Part shown: positions 53,164 to 63,600 of the stretch, one piece after another | Layout: the number at the start of each line of letters is the position of its first letter | How positions within the stretch are numbered: position 1 is the first letter of the stretch | NCBI RefSeq assembly: GCF_007746075.1 | Contig: NZ_CP036339.1 | Location: forward strand, 744,001-808,000 | Direction of reading: 5' to 3' | From: Lacipirellula limnantheis | Lineage (GTDB): Bacteria; Planctomycetota; Planctomycetia; Pirellulales; Lacipirellulaceae | Length of the DNA: 64,000 nt | The notes under the pieces: model-generated | Told to the model about the DNA's origin: nothing | Database searches by the model: none | Seen by the model: the letters and a program-made list of their open reading frames with translations, nothing else | Program-made: the position numbers and the translations under genes

Positions 53164-54696
53164 TCAGCGCATTCGATATCGAACAAGTGCCGTTATTCCG
53201 CATAGCAAAAGCGTGGCGATCGAAGGCTCCGGAACGACAATCGATGCAGCGGCCAACGGTTGAAAGCCTCGCTGCCAAATAAGGAAGTCGGCCGCGTCGG
53301 AATCGCTGTCGCCGTCGGCGTCGGCTTGGCTGTTCACGCCGAAGCTGGCGCCCCAGCGGCTGAGGTCGTCGGCGTCGACGTCGCCGTCTGCGTCGAAGTC
53401 GCCGGGAGGGTGGGGCGCAGCGAGGACCGCGGTCGGGTCCCAGAAGTTGCCCGTCACGGCGAGCAGCGATTGCAGCGTCACAGCGTCGCCGTAGTAGTCG
53501 CCCGTGTTGTGCGATTGACGGACGCGATCATAGAGGCTGTTGAGCCATTGCTGGTCGACGGCGCCGTCGCCTGTCATCGCGGCCACCGCCATGGGGGCGA
53601 TGAAGAAAATGTCTTGCCAGCTGTTGAGCGGCGTGCCGTCGAGCTTGTAACCGCCGCGGATGTTGTTGGGGTTGCCGCCAGTGGAGGTGCGGGCCCAGTC
53701 GGAAATCTTCCGCACCTGGGCGAGCGTCACCGGATCGTTGTTGAGGATGGCGTCGACGCCGAGTCGCCAGGGATCGCGGCCGGCGTTGTACCAGTAGTTG
53801 CCGTCGTTGGCGCCTTCGAGCAGGTTCGGGGCGGGCTGCGGGTCGCGCGAGGCGCCGACGAGTTTGATGAAGTCGGGGAGGAGGCCCGTAGCGGCCGATT
53901 CGTTTGATTGGATGTCGGCGACGACGTTTTGCGTGGCAACGACGACGCTGTTCCAGAAGGCGGCGTCTCCCGTGGCTGCTCCGTAGGCGCGGAAGTGGCC
54001 TGGCATGAAGTCGGAGGAGCGGGTGGTCCACTGGCTGTAGGTGGAACCGTTGGGATTGACCCAGTCGCCGAGCATCGGCAGCTTGCTCTGCGGGCCGATG
54101 GTCGAGGCGCGGATGCCGGCGATGACGTTTTTCGCGGCGGAGAGATAGTCGACCGTCCCGGCGCTCCCCCACTGGGCGTGGGCCATCAATAGGCCGTAGG
54201 CGATGTCGGCGTCGCCGTCGAAGGCGCTGTCGTTGCCGCTCGTATTCGGGACTTCCCAGTCCATAAGGCGATCGTCGATCGTGCTCGGGTGGGCGAGGCG
54301 GAACTGCCAGAGGCCGTCGAAGATCGTCTTGGCTTGCGGATCGTGACCCGCCAGCGCGGCGACGATCACCATGCCGTAGCCTTGGCCTTCGGAAACGGTG
54401 CGGCCGGAGGAGTCGGACTTCACGCGCCAGCCGTTGCCGCCGGGGTCGACGGCGAGCCAACGGCTTTTGAAGAGGTCGTAGTAGTCGGCGACGTGCTGGT
54501 TGAGTTGGGCGCGACTGTAATTGGCGGGGAGGAGCGTCCCGGGGCGGTAGGCTTGATGCTGCGCGCCGAACGGGAATTGTTGGGCGTGCAACGCGGCGGC
54601 GGCTGGGAAGATGAACGCCAGCAGCAGCGTGAATTTAACGGCAGCGCGGCGGCGCGATCGACCCGGTCGGGGAGCACGGATGCTATTCGGCAGCAT
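53164..54696 (-). CDS. GH8 family glycosidase with dockerin-like repeat and PEP-CTERM anchor
   Basis: The protein of about 510 residues has an Arg-rich signal peptide. A glycoside hydrolase family 8 domain follows, with the general acid Glu in VSEGQGYGM (residue about 103) and the acidic motif SAFDGDADIAYGLL. Later GH8 features are GHFRAYG and NYWYNAGRDPWRLG. Asp-rich dockerin-like repeats (GDFDADGDVDADDLSRWG, DADGDSDSDAADFLIWQRG) follow, and the end is VPEPSIATLLLCGITALVRYRMR, a PEP-CTERM signal. GH8 enzymes cut cellulose, xylan or chitosan. The start 54696 has AGG at a fair distance; 54726 is an alternative. Confidence 0.93.
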   Translation of the reverse strand: MLPNSIRAPRPGRSRRRAAVKFTLLLAFIFPAAAALHAQQFPFGAQHQAYRPGTLLPANYSRAQLNQHVADYYDLFKSRWLAVDPGGNGWRVKSDSSGRTVSEGQGYGMVIVAALAGHDPQAKTIFDGLWQFRLAHPSTIDDRLMDWEVPNTSGNDSAFDGDADIAYGLLMAHAQWGSAGTVDYLSAAKNVIAGIRASTIGPQSKLPMLGDWVNPNGSTYSQWTTRSSDFMPGHFRAYGAATGDAAFWNSVVVATQNVVADIQSNESAATGLLPDFIKLVGASRDPQPAPNLLEGANDGNYWYNAGRDPWRLGVDAILNNDPVTLAQVRKISDWARTSTGGNPNNIRGGYKLDGTPLNSWQDIFFIAPMAVAAMTGDGAVDQQWLNSLYDRVRQSHNTGDYYGDAVTLQSLLAVTGNFWDPTAVLAAPHPPGDFDADGDVDADDLSRWGASFGVNSQADADGDSDSDAADFLIWQRGFQPLAAASIVVPEPSIATLLLCGITALVRYRMR

Positions 54697-54726
54697 GATG
54701 AGACCTATTTTCGGTGTATGTTCCAC

Positions 54727-55057
54727 TTCTCAGTGTACTAAGGGGGCGCGCAACCGGGGGCCGTACCGCGCCCGATTCTTTGAACGCCAAGTAGCGTCGG
54801 CCCAATAAGCTGAAGCTGACCAAGTGGGAAGCTGAAAGCCGAGCAGCCCCTGGCAGATTGACGGTCGCGAAGAGTTTTCCGGTCGGGAAAACCGGCAGCG
54901 TCGTCGGGGATTGACCGGCGGCAGCGGCTGAGAAAATGAGCAGCATTGCACCTGCTGCGCTAAAAGGCCGGATTAGCGCTGTAGATTTGCGGGAGGAGCG
55001 CACCGGACGCGCTGCGGGCGAACTTTCAGCCAGACAAGCGATTGGTAACGGAAGACC
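54727..55057. other. intergenic region between divergent genes
   Basis: No convincing gene; short minus-strand frames with a hydrophobic start (near 54950) lack conserved-looking parts. Promoters of the GH8 gene and of the lipase-like gene are expected here. Confidence 0.4.
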
Positions 55058-56848
55058 GTGATCGTGGTGACAGGCCGTCATTTCCAGCTGGTGAAGCGGG
55101 CTTGGCTCGCAGCGCTGACGGCCTGCGTCCTGCCGGGTTGCGCGTCGTTGCGAGCGCGCTCCTGGAATCCGCCGCAGGTGGTACGTCCGGTCGCCGCCTG
55201 CAAGCTGCTGGACGACGCCGGCGGCGCGTCGGTGGCGGAAGGCTGGTACTGTGAAGCCGTGCGACTTGACGCCGCGGGCTCCGCGAGCGCTGTGGACGCG
55301 TACCTGCAGTGCGCGGTTGCGGCATGGCCGGCGGTGGAGGCGCTCGCGAGCGAACTGGACGCGGTCCAGCCCGCCGTTGGCTCGCCGGCGCTTGGCAGCG
55401 GGCGAGATTCGCGCGAGTGGAAGCTGTACCACTCGGCCGTCGTCGGTCTGATCACGTCGGCCCAGAAGTGTGGACGCTGGAGCCCGCGGGGAGGGCTGAC
55501 GGCAATGGGGCCGCGCGGGCTCGCTCCCTTGGAGACCGCATACCACGGCTTCCTCTGGGCGCCGACCGAGTTTGGTGCGCTGAACGTCGTGGGCGAATAC
55601 GCTGCGCCGCAACCGGAGCGAACGTACCGTCGCGACGGGGTGGGCGTTCCGCTGGTCGTCGTGAGGAGCGACGTCGGTCCGCAGCGCCCCTTCGTGCAAC
55701 CTGACCGACGGTTTGCGGCCACGGCCCTGGTGCGGCCGGTGTGGACCGCGACCGGGGGGTCGGCGCGGTTGGAGTTCTATAATCCGCTCTGCGAGTCGCA
55801 GGTGCGAACGGCAGCCGGAGTGGCGCCGCTGGCGGGCGACATGACGGCCCCGATCGTCTACGCGGGGGTCAACCTGCCGCAAGCGTGGCTGGAGCCATTC
55901 CTGCGCCCTGCCGGCGGCGGGGTCGACGATCGACTGTACATGCTTGAACCTTATCAGCCGGGGAAGATTCCGGTCGTGTTCATTCACGGGTTGCTGTCCG
56001 ACCCGTTGACTTGGGCTGACATGCTCAACGAGCTGCAAGTCCGGCCGCAATTAACGAGTCGTTATCAATTCTGGGCGTTTCGCTACGACACGGGCGAACC
56101 CTTCCTGACGAGCGCTGCAGCGCTGCGGCGGCAGTTGGCGGAATTGAGGATGTACTATGATCCGTGCGGCGGAGATCGCGCGGCGTCGAATATGGTACTG
56201 GTGGGGCACAGCATGGGAGGGCTCGTCGCCAACCTGCAAGTGACGTACAGCGGCGCCGCGCTTTGGAATTCCACGTCGCGCATTCCATTGGAAATGGTGC
56301 GCACCGACGCGGCGACGCGCGCTGCGCTCGGCGCCGCGTTCTTCTTCGAACCGAATGCCGACGTCAGCCGCGTCATTTACATCGGCACGCCCCATCTGGG
56401 TTCGGCGTGGGCGCGGCGCGTCGTCGGCAGCGTCGGCTCGGCCCTCGTCGAAACGGCGCCGGCCGTCGCCGAGAGGCACGACCAGTTGGTGCGCGACAAT
56501 CCGGACGACTTCAGCGACGAGCTGACGCGGCGGTTTCCCACGAGCATCGACCTGCTCGAGCCGAGTAGCCCGTTGCTCAACGCCGCGGCGAAGTTGCCCT
56601 ACCGGCCGGGAGTAGCGCTGCATACCGTCGTCGGCGAGGGACGCTATACCGTCGGCAGCGGCCCTTCAGACGGCGTGGTGCCGGTGAACAGCGCTCGGCT
56701 GGCCGGTTCCAGCAGCGAGAAGTTCGTCGAGTCAAGCCATTCGAGCTTGCCGCGCAACGAGCAGGTAATCGTCGAGGTGCTGCGGATCCTTGCCGAGCAT
56801 GCTCGCGTCGTTGACGCCGGCGCGGCGGAAACAGTGTTTTGCAAATAG
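55058..56848 (+). CDS. alpha/beta hydrolase lipoprotein (lipase-like)
   Basis: The 596-residue protein has a signal sequence with lipobox LPGC (Cys about residue 28), so it is lipid-anchored. An N-terminal unassigned region of about 270 residues is followed by an alpha/beta hydrolase (IPVVFIHGLLSDPLTW, oxyanion-hole region; VLVGHSMGGLVANL, nucleophile Ser in GHSMGG; YIGTPHLGSAWARRVVG; DGVVPVNSARL, probable acid; ESSHSSLPRN, catalytic His). This matches the PGAP1/lipase class. It likely hydrolyses esters at the cell envelope. The GTG at 55058 starts the signal sequence. No partner gene is evident. Confidence 0.88.
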   Translation: MIVVTGRHFQLVKRAWLAALTACVLPGCASLRARSWNPPQVVRPVAACKLLDDAGGASVAEGWYCEAVRLDAAGSASAVDAYLQCAVAAWPAVEALASELDAVQPAVGSPALGSGRDSREWKLYHSAVVGLITSAQKCGRWSPRGGLTAMGPRGLAPLETAYHGFLWAPTEFGALNVVGEYAAPQPERTYRRDGVGVPLVVVRSDVGPQRPFVQPDRRFAATALVRPVWTATGGSARLEFYNPLCESQVRTAAGVAPLAGDMTAPIVYAGVNLPQAWLEPFLRPAGGGVDDRLYMLEPYQPGKIPVVFIHGLLSDPLTWADMLNELQVRPQLTSRYQFWAFRYDTGEPFLTSAAALRRQLAELRMYYDPCGGDRAASNMVLVGHSMGGLVANLQVTYSGAALWNSTSRIPLEMVRTDAATRAALGAAFFFEPNADVSRVIYIGTPHLGSAWARRVVGSVGSALVETAPAVAERHDQLVRDNPDDFSDELTRRFPTSIDLLEPSSPLLNAAAKLPYRPGVALHTVVGEGRYTVGSGPSDGVVPVNSARLAGSSSEKFVESSHSSLPRNEQVIVEVLRILAEHARVVDAGAAETVFCK

Positions 56849-56903
56849 CTGGCTGCCGGCGCTCGCGGGCGATGAGCGGAAGCGAGCGGTGCATCGTCTA
56901 GAC

Positions 56904-57545
56904 TTACGGACGACGCACTCGCCGGCGGACGAAGGCGGCCACGGCGAGCGGCGCCGCCATGCTGACGGCGAGCGCGAGCGGAAGCCAGCCCTGCGTGGCG
57001 GCTTGGGCGCCGAGGATCGCGTAAGCCGCCGCGATCGCGATGTTGCTGGCGATCACGGGCGGGAGGAAGGTGCGCCACGACATCTGCAGCGCTCCCAGCA
57101 CTAGGGCCGCGGCCTCGGCGAGGATCGGCAGCGGGCGGGTGAACGCCAGCATCCACGGGCCATGATCTTGGCAGGCGCGATCGGCGTCGGCGAGCGCTTG
57201 GGACGAAGCGAAACGCTGGGCCAGCGGACGTCCCCATCGGCGCGCGAGTGCGAAAGCGATGGCGGCGCCAAGCGTCATGCCGAGCGCCGACGCGGCCGTG
57301 CCGAGCGGGACGCCGAGCTGGCTGCCGGCGAGCGTGCTGACCGGGCCGGAGGGAATTGGCAGCAACACGTCGCTGGCGAGGATCGCGACGACGGCAAGCG
57401 CGAGCGCGCGGCGCGGCGGCGGGTCGGCTTGCCAGCGAGCGAGCGCGGCGGCGAACGCTTCGCCGTGGAACGCGAGAATCACCAGCGGCAGAACCAGCAC
57501 GATCGTCACCAACAGCAGCGGCTTGAGCAGTCGGCGGTCGATCAT
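56904..57545 (-). CDS. VTT/DedA-like (TVP38/TMEM64-type) membrane protein
   Basis: The 213-residue protein has about five membrane helices. The region LLPIPSGPVSTLAGSQLGVPLGTAASALGMTLGAAIAFALARRWGR and the following FTRPLPILAEAAALVLGALQMSWRTFLPP are typical of the VTT domain (DedA/TVP38), which acts in lipid scrambling or ion and proton balance. The ATG at 57545 begins the family N-terminus. Genes on both sides are unrelated. Confidence 0.85.
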   Translation of the reverse strand: MIDRRLLKPLLLVTIVLVLPLVILAFHGEAFAAALARWQADPPPRRALALAVVAILASDVLLPIPSGPVSTLAGSQLGVPLGTAASALGMTLGAAIAFALARRWGRPLAQRFASSQALADADRACQDHGPWMLAFTRPLPILAEAAALVLGALQMSWRTFLPPVIASNIAIAAAYAILGAQAATQGWLPLALAVSMAAPLAVAAFVRRRVRRP

Positions 57546-57683
57546 ACGAGAGGGGCGGCCGGCGGTTTTGACTTGAGAGAAGCGGATTCTACGTTTGTGC
57601 AACGGCGGGGCGATGGAGCCAGTTTAGCATATTCCAATCGCTACCAGCCGCCTGACCGTTGACCCCAGCGCGATTGGCCTACG

Positions 57684-59078
57684 ATGTACAAACTGATGAT
57701 GAGCCAGCGGATGACGAGCCTGCTGAGCGCCCTGGTGGCGCTGGGCATCTTGGGGCTCGGCGTGACGGCGCGACCGACGGCGGATCCGACGCGCGACCGC
57801 ACCGATGCCCTCGAATCGGACTTGCGCTTCCAAATTGAGATGTCATGGCGCCATGACGGCCGTACGCGGGCCATGCGCGAGGAGGAGCTGGACCGGACGC
57901 TTGCGGCATGGGAGGCGTCGCCGCAGACGGGGCCCGATCGGCAACTGCTGGAGAAGTGGCTGCGCGGGGCGATCGTCGGGACGCTGCCAGGCGAGAGCGG
58001 CAAGTTTCCGCCGACGCCGACGTTCAGCGAGTTGCCTGTCGAACCAGCGAAGCCTGCCGCGGCGGCAAAGCCCGCCGCGAAGCTCGAGACGCAGCCCCCT
58101 GGCCCAACGCCTGCGGGCGAGCTCGCCGAAGCTGCGGAGCCAATGACGGCGCTGGAGCCGAAGGTCGTCGCGCCGCCGGCGGCGTCGCCGCGCGACGTCG
58201 AGTTGAAGCCGGGGCAGGCGTATACGCCGCCGAAGGCGAAGGAATTTCGGATCACGCCCCGCGCGCCGAGGAGCGAGCAGGCGGCGAAGCGAGTAGAAAC
58301 GACGCCGGCCGAGATGGCGCCTGTCCCGTCGGCGAGTGCACCGCAGCAAGAGGCGACCGCTCCGCCGCAGCGGGTGATCGCAGCGAAGCCGGTAGAAGTT
58401 CCGCCCCAGTCGCCGCCGAGTCAGGCAGAGAATGTCGAGGGGGCGGCGCAAGGGATGAATCAATCGGCGGACATCTCGCCGCCGAAGTCGACGCCGCCGG
58501 AGAAGAAGCCGACCGCGGCGCCAGTTGTCGTCGCGCCGCCGACTCCTCCGACGAACCAAACGACGCCTGAGGCAGCGCCACCCGGCAACCCGGTGGCGAA
58601 GGTCGCTCCACCGGCCGGGGATGTGGAGGCGACGCCCACGACGGTCGTGGCCGAGCACGACGCGCCGACGCCGCCGGTTCTAGCAGCGCCAGCCCCGCCG
58701 GTGATGGTGAACCTCGTGGAACTGAACGCCCAGATCCGCGGCTACCACGAAGGTCTCGACGAGATCGACGCCCAGGTGATTGCCAAGCCGGGACAGCTGA
58801 CCGAAGGCGAAGTTGCCCTCTTGGTCGGGAAACTGGAGCAACTGGCCGCACAGCACGAGTTCGTACGGCTGTACTACGATGGGTTGAGCAAGAGCGAACG
58901 ACGGTTCGTCGCGGCGCCGCGGTCGATGGCGGAATCAATCGCGCTGGTCGAACAGCAGCGGGCGGCGCTGGCGGCGGAGGAAGAAGACTTTCTCACGGCA
59001 CTGGAGGGGGCCGTGGCAGCGGACGAGTTGGCGGAAAGGCTCAAGACGCTGGCGGCGGAGGCGCAGGCGGGGGATTGA
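57684..59078 (+). CDS. proline/alanine-rich membrane-anchored protein
   Basis: The 464-residue protein has an N-terminal membrane helix (MTSLLSALVALGILGLGVTA) and a short acidic helix that includes RHDGRTRAMREEELDRTLAAWE. A very long low-complexity Pro/Ala/Glu region spans about residues 105-345, then a helical C-terminal domain (VNLVELNAQIRGYHEGLDEIDAQVIAKPGQLTEGEVALLVGKLEQLAAQHEFVRLYYDGLSKSERRFV) that looks like a coiled coil. It probably spans the periplasm. I do not recognise a family. Confidence 0.62.
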   Translation: MYKLMMSQRMTSLLSALVALGILGLGVTARPTADPTRDRTDALESDLRFQIEMSWRHDGRTRAMREEELDRTLAAWEASPQTGPDRQLLEKWLRGAIVGTLPGESGKFPPTPTFSELPVEPAKPAAAAKPAAKLETQPPGPTPAGELAEAAEPMTALEPKVVAPPAASPRDVELKPGQAYTPPKAKEFRITPRAPRSEQAAKRVETTPAEMAPVPSASAPQQEATAPPQRVIAAKPVEVPPQSPPSQAENVEGAAQGMNQSADISPPKSTPPEKKPTAAPVVVAPPTPPTNQTTPEAAPPGNPVAKVAPPAGDVEATPTTVVAEHDAPTPPVLAAPAPPVMVNLVELNAQIRGYHEGLDEIDAQVIAKPGQLTEGEVALLVGKLEQLAAQHEFVRLYYDGLSKSERRFVAAPRSMAESIALVEQQRAALAAEEEDFLTALEGAVAADELAERLKTLAAEAQAGD

Positions 59079-59120
59079 TGGCCGGCCGGGGTTCGTTAGA
59101 CTTGGGGAGTGGAGAATCGC

Positions 59121-59191
59121 GCGGGTGTAGTTCAATGGTAGAACGAAAGCTTCCCAAGCTTTAGGCGAGGGTTCGATTCCCTTCACCCGCT
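59121..59191 (+). tRNA. tRNA-Gly (anticodon CCC)
   Basis: The sequence folds as a standard tRNA: acceptor GCGGGTG with CACCCGC, D-arm GTTC-AATGGTA-GAAC, anticodon stem AAAGC / GCTTT around the loop TTCCCAA, and T-arm AGGGT-TCGATTC-CCTTC. The anticodon is CCC, reading GGG. The CCA end is not encoded. Confidence 0.97.
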
Positions 59192-59197
59192 TTGCGT

Positions 59198-60529
59198 TTA
59201 GGTCCGGCGTCGATGACGCCGGACTTTTTTGTGCGCGGAGAGGCCGATCGCGGCGGCGGCTGCGCTCAGGAGCGCTGGCGTCGGTTCGGGAATGGCGTGG
59301 GACGCGGCGGCGGCGGGCGGTGCAAACGCCCCCTTCCAGAGCTGAAGATCAGCGTCGTCGACGGCGCCGTCGCGGTTGGCGTCCCCTTCGTGGTGCGCGG
59401 CGCCGATCGCTTTGCCGTTGCCCCGTTGCCACTGGAGAAAGTCGGCTCCGTCGACGGCGCCGTCGCCGTTGAAGTCGGCGGATACGACTGGGGTGGCCGT
59501 GAACGCGACGATCGTGTTGCCGCTCGATCCGTCGCCGTTGTCGACGACGCCGATCAGCGACCAGTCGCCGTTGGCGAGTCGGGGGCCAAGCGTCAGGCCT
59601 TCCATGTTCTGGCCGAACGAGGCGTCGATGGCGCCCGACCAAAGGAGCGTCTTGGCGACGGGCGTGTAGGTTTGCCCGATGAGTCCGGTATTGAAGGGGG
59701 CGACGCTGACGTCGGTGGCGCTCGCGGGGTTGACCTCGAAAATGCGGTTGAGATAGATCGGCGTGTCGACGGCGACGGAGCGCTCCAGTGACAGCAGGGC
59801 GCCGTCGGGCATGAGCGTGAGATCGGACAGTCCGCTTTGCGGACTGCCCAGCGTCGACGTGCCGTGAATGGGCTCGACGACGTAAGCAAACTGCGGGCCA
59901 GCGCTCGTGACGTTGCCAGCGACGTTCAATTTGAGGAGTCGAACTGTCGTGCCGACGGTGGGCGTCGACACCGCTCCGTCGATGGTGAGCGCCTGCTCGT
60001 TGGCCGTCCACATGGCGGTGCCGTCGCGCGACCGGGTAAGCGATTCGGTCCCGAGATTTCCGCGTCGGTTGTTGAATAGCGTGGGGACGGCGCCGTTTTG
60101 CAGTTCGGCGCCGGTGGCGAGGCTGACTTCGCGCAGGTGAGCGCCGGTTTCGGCAGCGAGAAAAACGCTATGGCGCTCAGGATTTGTGTAGGCGATCCCT
60201 TCGAAATCACTCGTGGGGACGATGTCGATCACGGCGATCCCCGAAATGGCGTCGATGCCGCCGGCCGGGGTGAGCGTCAGATCGAACTGAATCAGTTCGC
60301 CGCGAGTTTCCTCGGTGGCGATGAAGCGATGGCCGCCGCCCGCAGGGCCGACGTAGGTGATGCCGCTCATCTCGGCGACGGTGACGCCGGCGGGCGGCGT
60401 CAGCAAGGCGTGATTGACCCGATCGATCGACCAATTGGCGGCGTGCCCGGAGGTCGCCCCCGAGACCAGGGCGAGCACGATAAACCAGCGACGGATTGGG
60501 AAGCGAGGAAGCGCCATGCGTTCGATCAT
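59198..60529 (-). CDS. phytase-like esterase domain protein with PEP-CTERM anchor
   Basis: The protein of about 443 residues has a signal peptide (RRWFIVLALVSGATSGHA). A phytase-like beta-propeller of the esterase-like PF13449 type follows (VAEMSGITYVGPAGGGHRFIATEETRGELIQFDL, SDFEGIAYTNPERHSVFLAAETGAHL, QNMEGLTLGPRLANGDWSLIGVVDNGDGSSGNTIV). Next come dockerin-like repeats (DFNGDGAVDGADFLQWQRG, DANRDGAVDDADLQLWKG) and IPEPTPALLSAAAAAIGLSAHKK with a basic end, a PEP-CTERM signal. The substrate is unknown. Its stop is seven bases from the tRNA end. The start is not certain (60529 or 60517). Confidence 0.85.
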   Translation of the reverse strand: MIERMALPRFPIRRWFIVLALVSGATSGHAANWSIDRVNHALLTPPAGVTVAEMSGITYVGPAGGGHRFIATEETRGELIQFDLTLTPAGGIDAISGIAVIDIVPTSDFEGIAYTNPERHSVFLAAETGAHLREVSLATGAELQNGAVPTLFNNRRGNLGTESLTRSRDGTAMWTANEQALTIDGAVSTPTVGTTVRLLKLNVAGNVTSAGPQFAYVVEPIHGTSTLGSPQSGLSDLTLMPDGALLSLERSVAVDTPIYLNRIFEVNPASATDVSVAPFNTGLIGQTYTPVAKTLLWSGAIDASFGQNMEGLTLGPRLANGDWSLIGVVDNGDGSSGNTIVAFTATPVVSADFNGDGAVDGADFLQWQRGNGKAIGAAHHEGDANRDGAVDDADLQLWKGAFAPPAAAASHAIPEPTPALLSAAAAAIGLSAHKKVRRHRRRT

Positions 60530-60680
60530 AGTCAACGCCGTCGTGCGAAGCTGCAACATGGCGCCTCGCGTTGTGCTTTTAGAAGAGCTTGTCGAGCAGT
60601 CGGACGGCCACGCGGTCCGGGGGGCGGCGCGGACTGATGTTGAACTAGCGACGGGGCGCCCGGAGGCCCTGGGCCTCCGG

Positions 60681-63600
60681 CTATTTAGGGGGCTGTGGAA
60701 CGGGCGGGGGCTGGCGGACCGGAGCAGGCGCTGGCAAAGGAGCGCCGGGGTCGGCCGGCGGGCTCATTTTGCCGACGGGGGCAGCGGCGGGCGCGGCGCC
60801 TGGAACGGGGACGCCAGGCGGCGCGGCTCCGGCGGGGGGTTGACCCGCGGCGGCCTGGGGCGCCGCGGCGGGGTCGGCGACGACTTCCTGTTGAACCGGG
60901 CGCCAGCCCGAATCGACGACCAGATACCCGGCCCAGAAGAATGGATGCTTGCCAGTGAGCTCGACCGGATCCTTGCCTGCTTTGACGCGCAGTTCGGCGG
61001 TCGGATCGATGGGCGACTCCTGGATCAATCGCACGCTCCGCTGCCAGGCATCTTGAGCGGCCGTGTGCGGCAGTTCCTGGATGAACTCGCGGACCAGGTC
61101 GAGCGTCGATTGTCCGCCGACGCGCCAGCGGCTCAGCAGCAGCGTGTCGGCGCCGGCTGACATCAGACCGCAGCTGGCGAAGAAGAGCTCGTCGCCCGGG
61201 GCGACCGCGGCGCCGCCCCGCCGCGCGCGGGCCGCCTTGCCGCCGCGTTCGGCGGCCGTGTGCATCCCCGGAAGCAGTATTCGCTGCGGTCCGTTGCCGG
61301 CGATGCCCAGCCATTGGTCGAGGGACCCTTGTTGGATGCTGCGATCGACCGGCAGCGGCGACCACGCGAGCGGATCGGGACCGAGGGCGTCGACGTCGTC
61401 GAGGACCACCAGCGCGTCGAGCAGCGTCGCGAGCGTCGGCGTTGGCGCCGGCGTCGGCTGCGTGAGCGGCAACGGGCCGGGGAGCGCGGCTTCCAGGGCA
61501 GCGAGCGCCTGTTGCTCCTCGGCTGGCTCGTCCCCGGGCACCATATCGCCCGTGGCGAGACCCGTTCGCTGAATGCGGCGCCACGAGCCATCGAAGCTGA
61601 AGGCGAGCGCCGCGGTGGGAGCGTAGCGAATCGTGGCCAGGCTCCCCAGCGGCGTCTGCTTTTCGTCGACCTTGGCGACCAGGGCTTCGAACGGGACATA
61701 CCAGACGGCTCCATCGGGAACGACGATGAGCTGCTTCAGCGCAGCCGGCTCGATCGAAGCGCCGTTAAAGATCGCCTGGTAGAGCTTGGCGCCACTCTCT
61801 TGCCATTTGTCGGTTGCGAGGTCCTCGACGGGGACTTGGAAGTTGGCGTCGACGTTGCCGATGTCGCGGAGGAAGGCGGAAACTTGACTGCCGAGGCGGG
61901 CTGACGGCCCGCAGTTCCAACTGGCGACGGCCTTATTGGTGAGCAGGATGGCCAGCATGCCGTCGGGCGTGTCGTGGAACACCAGCAGTGCCTGACCGGT
62001 CTGGAGCCGCGACTGAAAGTCGATCGGCGCCATGGTCGGCGGAAAGGAATAGTCGGCCGGCAGTCGACCGACGGCGATGCGAGCGAGTTCGGCCTCGCGA
62101 TCGTCGAGCGAGGCGCCATATTGTTCCCACAGCCGTGGCGCCTTCTTCTTCGCCGCTTCGTCCATCGCCGGCGTCCAGACGCCGCTGAGCTGCGTCTGGA
62201 GTTGCGTAACCTCTTTCAGCGCCGCGGCGAGGCTGGGGTGACGCGTGAAGATTTCCGCTTGCTGTTGGCGTTGTTGCGGCGTCAGTCGTTCGACCGGCGT
62301 CACGACCAAATCGCGCAGGGCGTTGGTGCGCCCGCCCCAGGGAAGTTCGTTGTGATAGCGGCGGCGCTTGGCCAGGTCGGTGATTTCCAGCACGGCGCCG
62401 GCGTTCTTACGGTCAATGGCCGAGAGGAGCCAACGGTCGTACGCGTCGGGCTGCGGCGTGATCATGACCGCCATGGTTTCGAGAGGACGAATCATCGCGT
62501 CGGCGGGCGAGGGATCGGCCAGGAGTTGTTCGTAAACCGTCGACGCCGATCGCATGGGCAACGTCTGCTCGTCGAACATGCGGTTGGCGAGCGTTAGCTG
62601 GAAGAGCTTCCGCGAGATTTTTTGCTGCCCGGCGAGAGCCGTCGAAAGAGCGGTGGCCGCCGAACCTCGTCCCTGGGAGAACTGGATACGGGCATCAAGA
62701 TATTGGGCGTAGTTGCCCAGGACGCCGGTGCGGGCGTCGCCGAGGAGGGCGACTCCGGCCGCCAGCGCCGGCGCGGCGGCTTTGAGATTGTCGAGCGTGA
62801 GGAACTCGTCGGCCATCGCGAGGCTGAGCCGTGAGGCGATGAAGTTGAGACGTTCGCGGCGAGCCCAGGCGAGGGCGTTGGGCAGCGCGGGATTGGGATC
62901 GAGGACGCCGGCGGCAATGCGAGCGAGCTCGTTCCAGCGGAAGGCGTCGTCGACCATGCCGGCGTCGCGGAAGAGAAACGCCGAGTAGCCGGCCTCGGCA
63001 AAGAGGCCGACGGCCGCCGACGCATTGCCGGCGTCGAGGGCCAGTTTGCCTTGCTCCAACAGGGCGACGCAGGTGAGGCCGTGATCAAACTGCCCGCCCG
63101 CCAGGAGTCCGCGTTCGAAACGTTGCTGGGCCTGCTCGCGATCGCCGATGCCGGCGAGCGCCAAGCCGTAGAGGACGTCGCTCCAGGCGCCCGACCAGTG
63201 ATTGGGGGGCGCGGCGCCGCGGGAGAGCGTCGACGCGAGATTTTTAGAGATCGAATCGTGAGGGCCGAGCGGGCCGAGAATTTCGTTGCGGCGGCGAATA
63301 GCCAGTGCGGTGCAGCGGACGACCTCCGTCACGTCGACCGACCAAAGCTGCGGCGGCGTGACGACGCCCCCTTGCTGCAATTGCTGGCTGGCGTCGAGGC
63401 TGCCCTGCGAGACCGGCATCGTCGAGCCAAAGTTCCCGGCGACGAAGCGGCGCTCGCTCATGCCCCACGGAACCATGACGCGGGCGAGCGACGAGTCGGC
63501 ATTGAGCTGCGGGGCGAACTGGACCCGCAGCATCCATTTTGGGTACTGCAGGAACAGGGTGCAGGCCTGATTGAACTGCTGAAGGGCCTGCTCGGGCTGC

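Noticed and set aside
54683..56050. A 455-codon minus-strand frame opposite the lipase-like gene
   Set aside because: Most of it is antisense to the conserved hydrolase; the part at 54730-54950 has a hydrophobic start but no conserved features.
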